Below, in pieces: positions 16,762-25,863 of a stretch of 64,000 nucleotides of DNA. The DNA lies in the NCBI GenBank assembly GCA_913060475.1, contig CAJXSD010000005.1:1-64000 (forward strand), written 5' to 3'. Both the position numbers and the translations under genes were made by a program. The notes beneath the pieces are model-generated. The model was not told the origin of the DNA, searched no databases, and saw only the letters and a list, made by a program, of their open reading frames with translations. Position 1 is the stretch's first letter. Every line of letters starts with the position of its first letter. This DNA is from an uncultured Paracoccaceae bacterium. GTDB lineage: Bacteria > Pseudomonadota > Alphaproteobacteria > Rhodobacterales > Rhodobacteraceae.

Positions 16762-17727
16762 ATGAAATTCGGTAAATTTTTAATGACAACGGCTGCATTG
16801 GCGTTTTCGGCGACAACCGCATTTGCAGGTGCAGATATCTTTGTGATTGGCGGTAAACCTGACGATCCATTCTGGTCACGCGTTAAAATGGGCGCAGAGG
16901 ACGCTGGCAAAGTTGCAGAAGCGCAAGGCGGGTCGGTCACATGGCTAGGGCCACAGAACTATGACAACCTAGGTCCAGATGCGGCGGAACTGATCCGTCA
17001 GGCCATCGACCAAGGCGCCGATGCGATTGTCGGTCCTGACTGGGTGCCAGAGGCAATGGACCCCGCGTTCGAAGCAGTCGTAGCGGCAGGCATTCCGCTG
17101 GTCATCTATAACGCAGGCGGCATCGAGGCGGCGGACCGTTTGGGTGCGATGAACTATGTTGGTGCGGTTGATTACAAATCAGGCCACGCGGCCGGTGTTT
17201 ATTTGGCCAAAGCGGGCAATAAAAACGGTGCATGTGTCAACACATTGCCGGGTGCTGCAAACATCGAGGCATTCTGTAACGGCTTTAACGACGGCTTGGT
17301 TGCAGGTGGCGGAACAGGGTCAACATTGCAATTGCCAGCGACGTCCTTTGGCGATTCAACAGCGGTTGCACAGGCAGTTCGCGCGCATGTTTTGCAAAAC
17401 CCTGAGATCGACGCGATGTTTGCAATCGGTGACCAAGACACCAACGCAGCCATCAGCGGTATTCAGCAAGCCGGCAAAGCAGGCAGCGTCGCTGTTTGTG
17501 GTATGAACTTTAACGACTCGATCCTTGCGAACATCAAAGCAGGCACACAGGCCTGTGCAATCGACCAGCAAGGGTATCAGCAGGGCTTCTTTGCTGTGTC
17601 CATCCTGAACAACCACGTAATGTATGGCACAACAATTCCGACACGCGAAATCCTAACGGGTCCGGGCGTTGTTGACGCAAGCAACGTTGATCTTGTCATC
17701 GCGGGCGTAGAAGCGGGCGCGCGGTAA
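16762..17727 (+). CDS. Sugar ABC transporter substrate-binding protein (RbsB/MocB type)
   Basis: A 321-residue periplasmic protein with a signal sequence ending near TAFA at residue 22 and a GGGAGGAAC ribosome site. The fold is the type I sugar-binding family (Peripl_BP_4), seen in FVIGGKPDDPFWSRV, ADAIVGPDWVP and the hinge region DAMFAIGDQDTNA. Family members bind pentoses, inositols and rhizopine. A GC-rich hairpin follows the stop, so it is probably made in excess over the permeases. A second binding protein lies at 19958-20911. Confidence 0.9.
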   Translation: MKFGKFLMTTAALAFSATTAFAGADIFVIGGKPDDPFWSRVKMGAEDAGKVAEAQGGSVTWLGPQNYDNLGPDAAELIRQAIDQGADAIVGPDWVPEAMDPAFEAVVAAGIPLVIYNAGGIEAADRLGAMNYVGAVDYKSGHAAGVYLAKAGNKNGACVNTLPGAANIEAFCNGFNDGLVAGGGTGSTLQLPATSFGDSTAVAQAVRAHVLQNPEIDAMFAIGDQDTNAAISGIQQAGKAGSVAVCGMNFNDSILANIKAGTQACAIDQQGYQQGFFAVSILNNHVMYGTTIPTREILTGPGVVDASNVDLVIAGVEAGAR

Positions 17728-17742
17728 ACCTCTCCCTAGATC

Positions 17743-17765
17743 GGGGCGTCCTAAACGGCCGCCCC
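17743..17765 (+). terminator. Intercistronic hairpin after binding protein 1
   Basis: GGGGCG (17743-17748) pairs with CGCCCC (17760-17765) around an 11-base loop, 16 bp after the stop. No long T-run follows, so it acts more likely as an mRNA stabiliser or attenuator than a full terminator. Confidence 0.55.
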
Positions 17766-17831
17766 GTTTATAAATATACGCGCGCGTGGGGCGCGTGAAG
17801 GTTCATCACAAGATCTAGGTTTTCGAAAACG

Positions 17832-18851
17832 ATGTCGTCAAACTCAACTTCTTCTCGCAGCAGGCTGTCACTAGGTCGGTTACTCCGTTTGCCTGAAACG
17901 GGGTCCTTTATAGGGTTTGTTGTTGTGTATATCTTTTTCGCAATCCTAGGCGGGGCGGTTTTCGTCGGCGCACCTGGATGGTCAAGCTGGCTAAATATCG
18001 CGGCCGAGGTGGGAATTATCGCACTGCCTGTTGGGTTGCTGATGATTGCAGGGGAATTTGATATATCTGTCGGGTCGATTGTGCCCGCGTCCTCTATGAC
18101 TGTTGCGATGCTGTCGGGGCATTATGATTTGCCCGCAGCTATCGGCATTTTGGGCGGTCTCAGCGTGGGGGTGTTGATTGGGTTCGTCAATGGCCTTCTG
18201 GTGACACGGACGACCATCCCGTCGCTGATTGTGACCATTGGCGTGATGTTTGCGGTCATGGGGCTGACCCTGGGGTTTGCGGTCTTGCTAAAAGGATCGA
18301 CAAGCGTGTCCTATGTCCCGCATCCAACGGCCAAATATCTGTTGGGCCAATTCATCAATTATATGTTCAATGTGACAATCCTGTGGTGGTTAGGTTTTGC
18401 AGCCCTGTTTTTCTATATCTTGCATATATCACCACTGGGCAATTGGATCTTTGCATTGGGCGGCGATCGTGAAAGCGCGCGTAATGCGGGTATTCCAACA
18501 TCAAAAGTAACCATCGGCCTGTTTATGGCATCAGGGTTTTGCGCAGCTTTTGTCGGCGTGGCCCAAGTCATGACATATCAACAGGCCCAAGTCGCAGGCG
18601 GTCAGGCCTTTATCTTTAACTCGATCATGTGCGTTGTGATCGGTGGCGTTCTGCTGACCGGTGGGGCAGGGTCGATTATCGGCATTCTGCTGGGCACCAT
18701 GACATTTGCGGTGGTGAACCAAGGTGTGTTTTTCGCCTCTCTAGATCCCAATGCTGGCTCAATTATCGTGGGGGCCTTATTGCTGGTTGCCGTCTTGTCG
18801 AACGACAGTTTCCGAAAACTGGCCATTTCGGCCGCGGCCAAGAAATCGTGA
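17832..18851 (+). CDS. ABC transporter permease 1 (sugar type)
   Basis: A 339-residue membrane protein of the RbsC/FrcC-like BPD_transp_2 family, with about eight to ten hydrophobic segments. The family segments GEFDISVGSIVPASSM, FVNGLLVTRTTIPSLIVTIG and the cytoplasmic loop [18 protein letters not shown] are present. It pairs with the following permease, which starts 10 bp after its stop. The two can form a heterodimer for one binding protein. Confidence 0.9.
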   Translation: MSSNSTSSRSRLSLGRLLRLPETGSFIGFVVVYIFFAILGGAVFVGAPGWSSWLNIAAEVGIIALPVGLLMIAGEFDISVGSIVPASSMTVAMLSGHYDLPAAIGILGGLSVGVLIGFVNGLLVTRTTIPSLIVTIGVMFAVMGLTLGFAVLLKGSTSVSYVPHPTAKYLLGQFINYMFNVTILWWLGFAALFFYILHISPLGNWIFALGGDRESARNAGIPTSKVTIGLFMASGFCAAFVGVAQVMTYQQAQVAGGQAFIFNSIMCVVIGGVLLTGGAGSIIGILLGTMTFAVVNQGVFFASLDPNAGSIIVGALLLVAVLSNDSFRKLAISAAAKKS

Positions 18852-18861
18852 GGGGCGGACA

Positions 18862-19905
18862 ATGGATATGATCAAACACCTTATGTCTCGTCCTTTTGCG
18901 GCCTCGGTTGTGGCGCTGGTGTGCGTTTTGATTTTCTATCTGTTCGCTGGGGTGGATTTTGGCAAACTGATGGGCGCGGCCAGTTGGCTGAACTATGCGG
19001 CCCGTATCGGGATTGTTGCATTGCCTGTTTGTCTTTTGATGATCTCTGGTGAGATCGATATTTCGATTGGGGCGATGATCCCTGCGGGTGCGATGACAAC
19101 TGCGATCATATCGGGGCATTTTGGCCTGCCTATGGTGTTCGGGATTATGGGCGCATTGGCCGTTGGCGTGATTGTTGGCACGATCAACGGGATCCTCGCG
19201 GTGCGCACCACTGTGCCCACCTTGATTATCACCTTGGCAACTTTAGTTGGTATGCAAGGGGTTGTTTTGGCTGGGTCAAAATTGCTGACCGGTAGCGCAT
19301 CTGTGCCTTTGACGGCGCCGGATTGGGCCAAGACGCTCTTTGGTCAATTGATGTTTGGCGGCAGCCATCAGGTCATAATCTTGTGGTGGGCCCTCTTGGC
19401 CGTTGTGTTCTGGTTTATCCTACACATCAGCAAATACGGAAACTGGATTTACGCAATCGGCGGCGACAAAGAAAGCGCACGTAATGCAGGTATTCCGGTT
19501 AATCGTATGACGATAATCTTGTTTATTCTGACATCCACCTCGGCCGCATTCGTGGGCATGTGCCACGCGATTTTGTTCAACTCGGCACAAGTTTCTGGCG
19601 GTATGAATGACATTTTCAACATCATCGTCTCCGTTGTGGTTGGCGGTGTTCTGTTAACGGGCGGGTTGGGTACAATCTTGGGTGTGTTCCTAGGAACATT
19701 AACCTTTGCCATCGTCAACAAAGGCATTGATTTCACCGACATTGATCGCAACTGGTCCAACCTGATCATTGGGGTAATGTTGTTGGTCGCTGTCGCCATG
19801 AACGAAAGTTTTCGCAAATTCGCAATTTCTGCAGCGACTGGTAAGAAGCCTGCACATAAAAATACGCCCAAACGGGCGTTAAGCACGCGGTCAAACGCAC
19901 AATAA
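18862..19905 (+). CDS. ABC transporter permease 2 (sugar type)
   Basis: 347 residues from the ATG behind AGGGGCGG; upstream in-frame codons overlap permease 1 and lack a ribosome site. It has the same family marks: GEIDISIGAMIPAGAM, TINGILAVRTTVPTLIITLA and [19 protein letters not shown] hairpin (ACGCCC/GGGCGT, 19864-19879) lies in the last codons. It is related to permeases 1 and 3 but clearly diverged from both. With two binding proteins and one ATPase in the cluster it may serve in alternative channel pairs. Confidence 0.9.
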   Translation: MDMIKHLMSRPFAASVVALVCVLIFYLFAGVDFGKLMGAASWLNYAARIGIVALPVCLLMISGEIDISIGAMIPAGAMTTAIISGHFGLPMVFGIMGALAVGVIVGTINGILAVRTTVPTLIITLATLVGMQGVVLAGSKLLTGSASVPLTAPDWAKTLFGQLMFGGSHQVIILWWALLAVVFWFILHISKYGNWIYAIGGDKESARNAGIPVNRMTIILFILTSTSAAFVGMCHAILFNSAQVSGGMNDIFNIIVSVVVGGVLLTGGLGTILGVFLGTLTFAIVNKGIDFTDIDRNWSNLIIGVMLLVAVAMNESFRKFAISAATGKKPAHKNTPKRALSTRSNAQ

Positions 19906-19915
19906 AAAATGTCGA

Positions 19916-19932
19916 TCCGCAAATTTTGCGGA
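19916..19932. promoter_or_regulatory. 17-bp palindrome before binding protein 2
   Basis: TCCGCAAA T TTTGCGGA is a perfect inverted repeat around one base, between permease 2 and the second binding protein. It may be an operator for an internal promoter or an RNA hairpin; the one-base centre favours a protein-binding site. Confidence 0.5.
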
Positions 19933-19957
19933 CCAAAAAATAGGGAGGATATTCGAC

Positions 19958-20911
19958 ATGAAATTTACAAAAACATTCGTAATGGCAGCTACTGCCGCAT
20001 TGATGGCGACCGGCGTAATGGCGCAAGACATCGCAGTTATTGCAGGTTCTGTCGAAGACGCATTCATGGACAAGATCAAAAAGGGTGTGGACGACGCGAC
20101 CCACATGGTCGAAGCAAACGGCGGTTCAGTTCAGTATTTGCGCACGCAAAACTATGAAAACTTTGGTCCTGATTTGGTAACATTGATCAACCAAGCGGTT
20201 GCCCAAGGCGTTGATGGTATCGCGATCCCAGTCTGGGTTCCAGATGCACAAATCCCAGCATTGCAAGCAGCGGCTGCAGCAGGCATCAAAATCATGCAGT
20301 ACAACTCTGGCCTGCCTGTAAAAGCAGACATCGGCGCGATCAACTATTTCGGGTCCGATGAATATGCAGCCGGTTTTGGCGGCGGTAAGTATCTGGCAGA
20401 AAAAGGCGCGGAACACATTCTGTGCCACATCCAGGTTCCAGGTGCGATCAACCTAGAAGAGCGTTGCCGCGGTGTGACCGATGGCGCAGCAGAAGCGGGC
20501 GCGAAAGTGACCGTTTTGAACACACCTGCAAACCTTGACGGTGACGTCACTGGTACCGCCGAAGCGTTGAAAGCTGAATTCATTGGCGACAGCAGCATCG
20601 ATGCAATGGTATCATGTGCCGATTTCGGCGCGGCAGCGGGTGCAAACGCAGTTGAGCAAACAGGCTTGGACATCATGGTGTCAGCGTTCGATTTTAGCCC
20701 TGCATCGCTTGAGCGTATCTCAGCAGGTACACAAACAATGGCGATTGACCAACAGCCTTATCTGCAAGGGTTCTTGGCAACATCCATGTTGTTTGCACAC
20801 CTTAAATTCGGAACCGAGATTTCAACAGACCCAGTTTTGACAGGTCCAGCAATCATCGACGCATCTAACGTTGATGCGGTGAAAGCTGGCGCAGCATTGG
20901 GCGCGCGCTAA
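19958..20911 (+). CDS. Sugar ABC transporter substrate-binding protein, second copy
   Basis: A 317-residue exported protein with a signal sequence ending near VMA at residue 22 and an AGGGAGGA ribosome site. It shares the layout of the first binding protein (NYENFGPDLVTLINQAVAQG here, NYDNLGPDAAELIRQAIDQG there), showing paralogy, while the ligand-contact segments differ. It probably accepts a different isomer or derivative. It starts a second transporter half: binding protein, permease 3, ATPase. Confidence 0.9.
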   Translation: MKFTKTFVMAATAALMATGVMAQDIAVIAGSVEDAFMDKIKKGVDDATHMVEANGGSVQYLRTQNYENFGPDLVTLINQAVAQGVDGIAIPVWVPDAQIPALQAAAAAGIKIMQYNSGLPVKADIGAINYFGSDEYAAGFGGGKYLAEKGAEHILCHIQVPGAINLEERCRGVTDGAAEAGAKVTVLNTPANLDGDVTGTAEALKAEFIGDSSIDAMVSCADFGAAAGANAVEQTGLDIMVSAFDFSPASLERISAGTQTMAIDQQPYLQGFLATSMLFAHLKFGTEISTDPVLTGPAIIDASNVDAVKAGAALGAR

Positions 20912-20918
20912 TCTCTCC

Positions 20919-20945
20919 GCCCTCGGCCCGTATCGGGTCGGGGGC
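20919..20945 (+). terminator. Intercistronic hairpin after binding protein 2
   Basis: An 11-bp stem pairs GCCCTCGGCCC (20919-20929) with GGGTCGGGGGC (20935-20945) around a 5-base loop, with two G-U pairs. It starts 8 bp after the stop and is followed by an AT-rich run, fitting partial termination that keeps binding-protein levels above permease levels. Confidence 0.6.
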
Positions 20946-20983
20946 ATTTCCAAAATATAAAAATACATCAGGGACGCAAATTC

Positions 20984-22060
20984 ATGGCAGATCCGGACAC
21001 CACTGAGACGACATCAAAAGATGGCTTCTCGCTCTTATCACTCTTTCGGCGACCCGAGGCGGGCGCTGCTGCGGGTTTTATCCTTATATTTGTTTTCTTT
21101 AGCTATTTCGGTTGGGAAAAAAACTTTTTGACCCCACTTGGCTCGTCAACATGGCTTAATTTCGCGTCCAAGGTTGGCATTATTGCGATCCCCGTCGGGT
21201 TTTTGATGATCGCAGGCGAATTGGATATTTCCGTGGGTGCGATGATCCCCGCCGGTGGCATCGTGCTGGCGATGTCTGTGGGTCTATATGAGATGAACAT
21301 CTGGGTAGGTGTGATCATCAGCTTGGCCATTTGCGCGGGCTTTGGATTTATCAACGGGATGCTGGTCACACGGACAAACGTGCCGTCATTGATTGTAACC
21401 CTGGCGACGCTTTTTGTGATCGCGGGGCTTAATGCCTATGTGTCCAAACAATTGGCAGGCACCACGCAACACAGCCTTGCAGATGTAGGTGTCGTTTCCG
21501 AATTCATTATGGGTGATTATCATTCATTGATCTTGGGCGATGGTGACAGCAAATTCACAATTTTCCGTAGTTTGCAAAGTTCTTTCTTTATCTGGCTGAT
21601 CTTTGCGATTGTCTGCGGCTATATTTTGCACGTGTCCCCATGGGGAAACTGGATATTCGCCATGGGCGGCGACCAAGAAAGCGCACGCAACGCAGGTATT
21701 CCAACCAATCGTTTGAAAATCGCGCTGTTTATGTTGTCGGCAATGGCCGCAGGTTTGGTCGGCATGACCGAAGCGGTTTTGGCCAATACTGCATCAACAA
21801 CAACGCAATTTGGCATGATCTTTAACTCGATCATCTGCGTGGTTGTGGGGGGCGTTTTGTTGACGGGCGGATTTGGCACCGTCACCGGCACTGTATTTGG
21901 CACACTTACCTTTGGCATCGTGTTCCAAGGCATCAACTTTACCACCTTTGATAAGGATCTGAACATGCTCTTTATCGGAGTGTTGTTGTTGGTTGCTGTC
22001 TTGATGAACGATTCATTCAGAAATTGGGCGACCTCTGCGTCGACCTCGAAAAAGAAATAG
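20984..22060 (+). CDS. ABC transporter permease 3 (sugar type)
   Basis: A 358-residue membrane protein of the same BPD_transp_2 family, with [36 protein letters not shown] and [18 protein letters not shown]. It is longer than permeases 1 and 2 because of an insertion near [23 protein letters not shown], about residues 165-185. It may form a homodimer with binding protein 2. The ATPase gene follows 11 bp after the stop. Confidence 0.9.
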   Translation: MADPDTTETTSKDGFSLLSLFRRPEAGAAAGFILIFVFFSYFGWEKNFLTPLGSSTWLNFASKVGIIAIPVGFLMIAGELDISVGAMIPAGGIVLAMSVGLYEMNIWVGVIISLAICAGFGFINGMLVTRTNVPSLIVTLATLFVIAGLNAYVSKQLAGTTQHSLADVGVVSEFIMGDYHSLILGDGDSKFTIFRSLQSSFFIWLIFAIVCGYILHVSPWGNWIFAMGGDQESARNAGIPTNRLKIALFMLSAMAAGLVGMTEAVLANTASTTTQFGMIFNSIICVVVGGVLLTGGFGTVTGTVFGTLTFGIVFQGINFTTFDKDLNMLFIGVLLLVAVLMNDSFRNWATSASTSKKK

Positions 22061-22071
22061 GGAAAACGACT

Positions 22072-22854
22072 ATGTCTAGTAACACTCCTGTATTGGAAAT
22101 GCGCAATGTCGACAAAAGCTTTGGCCCAATCGACGTCCTGCACGACATTTCGTTAAAGGTAAACGAGGGCGAAGTTTTGTGTCTGTTGGGGGACAACGGC
22201 GCAGGGAAATCAACCCTGATCAAAACGTTGTCTGGGGTTCACCAACCCACACGCGGCGAAATGTTGATGGATGGCAAACCTGTCAGCTTTAACCGACCCA
22301 AAGATGCCCAAGACATGGGGATCGCAACCGTGCACCAATTTGGCGGCACCTATCCGTTGATGTCTGTGGGTCGCAATTTTTTCGCCGGTGCTGAGCCGAC
22401 CAAAGGGTTCGGACCGTTCCGTATCTTTGACCGTCAAAAGGCGAACAAAATTGCCGTTGAACAGGTGCAGAAATTCGGGATCACCCGTATCACAGATGGC
22501 GACCGTTTGGTCGGTGGCCTATCGGGCGGGGAACGTCAATCCCTGGCAATTGCGCGTGCGGTATATTTCGGGGCGCGTGTTTTGATCTTGGATGAACCAA
22601 CCGCTGCCTTAGGGGTTAAACAGGCCGCTCACGTTCTGCGCATCGTGAACGAAGCAAAACGTCGTGGCTTGGCAGTCATCTTCATCACGCACCAGGTCAT
22701 GCACGCAATGGCGGTTGGGGATCACTTTGCCGTTTTGATCCGTGGTGCCATCGCCGCAGATTTCCGCAAAGGTGACAAAAGCCGCGAAGAAATTGCGGAC
22801 CTCATGGCAGGTGGTGAATCCATGGCCGATCTTGAGGCCAGCATCGGCGTATAA
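22072..22854 (+). CDS. Sugar ABC transporter ATP-binding protein
   Basis: A 260-residue single-domain ATPase. Walker [10 protein letters not shown] is near residue 40, the signature [14 protein letters not shown] near residue 150 and Walker [12 protein letters not shown] near residue 170. Most ribose-type importers use a double-domain ATPase; this short form (FrcA type) works as a homodimer. It is the only ATPase gene in the cluster, so all three permeases probably share it. Next is the second FA_hydroxylase gene, 17 bp after the stop. Confidence 0.92.
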   Translation: MSSNTPVLEMRNVDKSFGPIDVLHDISLKVNEGEVLCLLGDNGAGKSTLIKTLSGVHQPTRGEMLMDGKPVSFNRPKDAQDMGIATVHQFGGTYPLMSVGRNFFAGAEPTKGFGPFRIFDRQKANKIAVEQVQKFGITRITDGDRLVGGLSGGERQSLAIARAVYFGARVLILDEPTAALGVKQAAHVLRIVNEAKRRGLAVIFITHQVMHAMAVGDHFAVLIRGAIAADFRKGDKSREEIADLMAGGESMADLEASIGV

Positions 22855-22871
22855 CCCACGGATTGGCGGTA

Positions 22872-23903
22872 ATGAACGATCTAGAGTTTGGCACACGCGA
22901 CAAACGGGGCAATTGGCGTCCCAACAGGCGGCTTGAGGTTGGGCCGTTGTTGGATATGCCATGGAACCTTATGCGTGTGCTGAAATGGATCCCGTCTTAT
23001 TTTCTGCCGTGGAATGTGGTGTTCTTTGCGATTGCGGGTCTGTTTTGGGTGTCCCTAACCCCTGAGCGTACCACATTGCAGACGTTTGATTGGGGGTGGG
23101 TTGCGTTTATTTTTCTGCGCAACGCGGCCCTGATCGCGCTGCTGTATGGTGCGTTGGAATTGCGTCTGTATGTTCGCCGCGCCCAAGGGGATCGGTTCAA
23201 ATATAATGGCAAATTTCCATCAGATGCACCGTCCTCTGTGTTTTGGTTTAACAACCAGAATGTCGACGGCGTTTTGCGCACATTTCTATCTGGTTTGCCG
23301 ATTTGGACCGCGTACGAAGTTTTGATTTTATGGATGTGGGCAAATGGGCTTGGGCCTTGGGCGATCTTTGGCGACAGCCCCCTTTGGTTGGTGGCCTTTG
23401 GTCTTATGATTCCCCTGATCCACGAGGTTCATTTTTTCATAATCCACCGTCTGATCCATATTCCGATCCTGTATAAATGGATCCATTCAGTGCATCACAA
23501 TTCGGTCAACCCATCGCCATGGTCGTCCCTGTCCATGCATCCCGTTGAACACCTGTTGTACTGGTCCGACAGCTTGATCCACCTGATCGTGCCTTCGCAT
23601 CCTGTCTTGGTTCTGTATCACCTGCAGGTGACGGGAACAGGTGCCGTGATCGGGCACATCGGATTTGACAAAATTGAAACAGGTGCGGGCAGGGCGATCG
23701 ATAGCCATGCCTATGCCCATTACCTGCATCACAAATATTTTGAGGTGAATTATGCCGATGGAATGCTGCCCTTGGATAAATGGATGGGCACATGGCACGA
23801 TGGCACCAAGGAAGGGTACCGGTTGATGAAAGAACGGTTCCAAAAGAAAAAAGCGCGTCAGGTGGCGCGCCCCTCTCTCAAAGAAAAGGAAAATATCGGA
23901 TGA
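22872..23903 (+). CDS. FA_hydroxylase/sterol desaturase superfamily membrane protein, second copy
   Basis: A 343-residue paralogue of the 15667-16695 protein with the same histidine clusters (HRLIH, HSVHH, HYLHH) and the same opening RDKRGNW. The start is the ATG behind GGCGGTA; a TTG nine bases earlier is possible. Four bases overlap the next dehydrogenase gene, so it belongs to the catabolic part of the operon. Two retained copies in one operon argue for two successive or alternative oxidations, or for a heteromeric enzyme. The C-terminus is basic in both copies. Confidence 0.85.
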   Translation: MNDLEFGTRDKRGNWRPNRRLEVGPLLDMPWNLMRVLKWIPSYFLPWNVVFFAIAGLFWVSLTPERTTLQTFDWGWVAFIFLRNAALIALLYGALELRLYVRRAQGDRFKYNGKFPSDAPSSVFWFNNQNVDGVLRTFLSGLPIWTAYEVLILWMWANGLGPWAIFGDSPLWLVAFGLMIPLIHEVHFFIIHRLIHIPILYKWIHSVHHNSVNPSPWSSLSMHPVEHLLYWSDSLIHLIVPSHPVLVLYHLQVTGTGAVIGHIGFDKIETGAGRAIDSHAYAHYLHHKYFEVNYADGMLPLDKWMGTWHDGTKEGYRLMKERFQKKKARQVARPSLKEKENIG

Positions 23904-24904
23904 GCATCCGTATAGCTGTCATTGGTGCGGGTCTAATGGGCGCGGATCACGCGCGTATTGTGGCCCAAGAATTACCAGGAACAACATTGCAAGTTGTCTG
24001 TGACATGGATGGCGCACGCGCCAAAACCGTTGCCGAAGAATACGGCGCGGTCGATTTTGCCACCGACCCCGAGGGCACGATTTCCCGCGATGATGTGGAT
24101 GCGGTTATTATCGCAAGCCCAGATTTCACCCACGCCCCTTTGTCCATGGCCTGTATTGCGGCGGGTAAACGGGTTTTGTGTGAAAAACCATTGTCCCAAC
24201 AATCAGACGAATGTTTGGCCGTCATGCAAGCGGAACAGGCCGCAGGCGCGAAATTCATTCAGCTTGGCTTTATGCGCCGTTATGACCAATCCTATATGGA
24301 CATGCGCGATGCGATCACATCGGGCCGCTTGGGGCGCCCTTTGATGATGCACAATTTCCATCGCAATGTTGCGACACCTGCGTCCGATTTTACAGGCGCT
24401 ATGGCGATCACCAATTCCGCGCCACATGAATTTGATGTGGTGCGTCACGTTTTGGGGACGGAATATGTGTCCATTGCGGCCTATCAACCGCGCCGGTCGG
24501 ATGATCTGGTGGCGCCTGTGGTCATGGTGTTGGAAACCACCGATGGCCAATTGGTCAACATCGAGATCAATAACAACGCATCCTATGGCTATGACGTGCG
24601 TGCCGAACTGGTGGGCGAAGAGGGTACAATCGCGATGAACAACGTCGCCTATTCCCGATTTGACAGCAACCTGACCAATTCCACCGCCTATGATGCCGAT
24701 TGGCGTGGCCGCTATGCCGAAGCCTACCGCCGCCAAAACCGTGACTTTGTCCGGTTTGTTCAGACGGGTGAATTCCCTGCAATCGGATCAAGCGCATGGG
24801 ACGGATATTGTTCCGCCATGGTCGCCGAAGCAGGCGTGCGCGCACTGCAATCAGGCACAAAACAATCTGTTGAAATGATCCAAAAGCCGGAGTTCTACGC
24901 ATGA
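23900..24904 (+). CDS. Gfo/Idh/MocA family oxidoreductase (MocA/IolG-like)
   Basis: A 334-residue dehydrogenase starting at the ATG that overlaps the upstream stop. The glycine loop AVIGAGLMGADHARI and the CEKPLSQ loop near residue 97 are intact, and the NSAPHEFDVVRHVLG segment is typical of the inositol dehydrogenase branch, with catalytic lysine and histidine. Its stop overlaps the next gene by 4 bp. In a rhizopine-type pathway this is the step that oxidises a ring hydroxyl; myo- or scyllo-inositol derivatives are the likely substrates. Confidence 0.86.
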   Translation: MSIRIAVIGAGLMGADHARIVAQELPGTTLQVVCDMDGARAKTVAEEYGAVDFATDPEGTISRDDVDAVIIASPDFTHAPLSMACIAAGKRVLCEKPLSQQSDECLAVMQAEQAAGAKFIQLGFMRRYDQSYMDMRDAITSGRLGRPLMMHNFHRNVATPASDFTGAMAITNSAPHEFDVVRHVLGTEYVSIAAYQPRRSDDLVAPVVMVLETTDGQLVNIEINNNASYGYDVRAELVGEEGTIAMNNVAYSRFDSNLTNSTAYDADWRGRYAEAYRRQNRDFVRFVQTGEFPAIGSSAWDGYCSAMVAEAGVRALQSGTKQSVEMIQKPEFYA

Positions 24905-25860
24905 AATTAGGGTTCGTATCAGACAGCCTGTCAGGAATGACCCTGACAGACATGTTGGACAATGCCGCACGCATGGGCGTCAGCGGTGTTGAGGTCAACA
25001 CATGCGGTTGGTCCACCGCGCCGCATTTCGATTTGAATGAAATGTTGGGCAATGCGGCCGCGCAAAAAGCGTTTCAAAAGGAATTTGACGCGCGTGGGCT
25101 TGAGATCATCAGCCTAAACGCCAATGGCAACCCGTTGCATCCAACCGACCCCGCACAGGGTGAAGGGTTGAAAAACACCATCCGTGTGGCAGGGGAAATG
25201 GGGATCAAAACCGTTTGTACCATGTCAGGTCTGCCTGCTGGGTCCGCAAATGATGTGATGCCAAACTGGGTGGTGTCATCATGGCCCCCCGAAACCCAAG
25301 AGATTTTGAAATATCAATGGTTTGAAAAGCTGATCCCATTTTGGACCGATATCGTGGCATTGGCCACTGAATGTGGTGTTGAAAAAATCGCACTTGAACT
25401 GCATGGCAACCAATGTGTGTATAACGTGCCCAGCCTATTTAACCTGCGCGATGCGGTTGGCCCTGTTGTGGGTGCGAACCTTGACCCTAGCCATCTGTTC
25501 TGGATGGGGGCCGATCCGTTGATTGCGGCAGAGAAACTGGGCGATGCGGTGTATCACGTTCATGCCAAAGACACGATGTTGAACGCGCCTGTGCAAGCGA
25601 CAACATCGCTGTTGGAAAATGGCAGCTTGATGGATATCCCTGCGCGCAGCTGGTCGTACATCACGCTTGGCTTTGGTCATGGCGAAGAATGGTGGCGGCA
25701 GTTCTGTTATCGTTTGAAAATGGGCGGATATGATGGGTGGTTGTCCATTGAACACGAAGATGTCTTGCTGAACTCTTTGGAAGGTTTGGAAAAGTCAGTC
25801 ACCTTGTTGCAGGGCGTCATGCCCTCGGCTCCGTCTGATTTCAAGCCGCAGGATATCTAA
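24901..25860 (+). CDS. Sugar phosphate isomerase/epimerase-type TIM barrel (MocC-like)
   Basis: A 319-residue xylose-isomerase-like barrel (AP_endonuc_2). Metal-ligand type residues are seen in LELHGNQCVYN, ANLDPSHLFW, YHVHAKD and LSIEHED. The family contains IolE, MocC and sugar epimerases. It lacks the usual IolE opening, so it is better called MocC-like. Coupling to the upstream dehydrogenase and downstream desaturase-fold gene mirrors the order seen in rhizopine clusters. It may dehydrate or isomerise the keto-inositol. Confidence 0.82.
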   Translation: MKLGFVSDSLSGMTLTDMLDNAARMGVSGVEVNTCGWSTAPHFDLNEMLGNAAAQKAFQKEFDARGLEIISLNANGNPLHPTDPAQGEGLKNTIRVAGEMGIKTVCTMSGLPAGSANDVMPNWVVSSWPPETQEILKYQWFEKLIPFWTDIVALATECGVEKIALELHGNQCVYNVPSLFNLRDAVGPVVGANLDPSHLFWMGADPLIAAEKLGDAVYHVHAKDTMLNAPVQATTSLLENGSLMDIPARSWSYITLGFGHGEEWWRQFCYRLKMGGYDGWLSIEHEDVLLNSLEGLEKSVTLLQGVMPSAPSDFKPQDI

Positions 25861-25863
25861 ACG

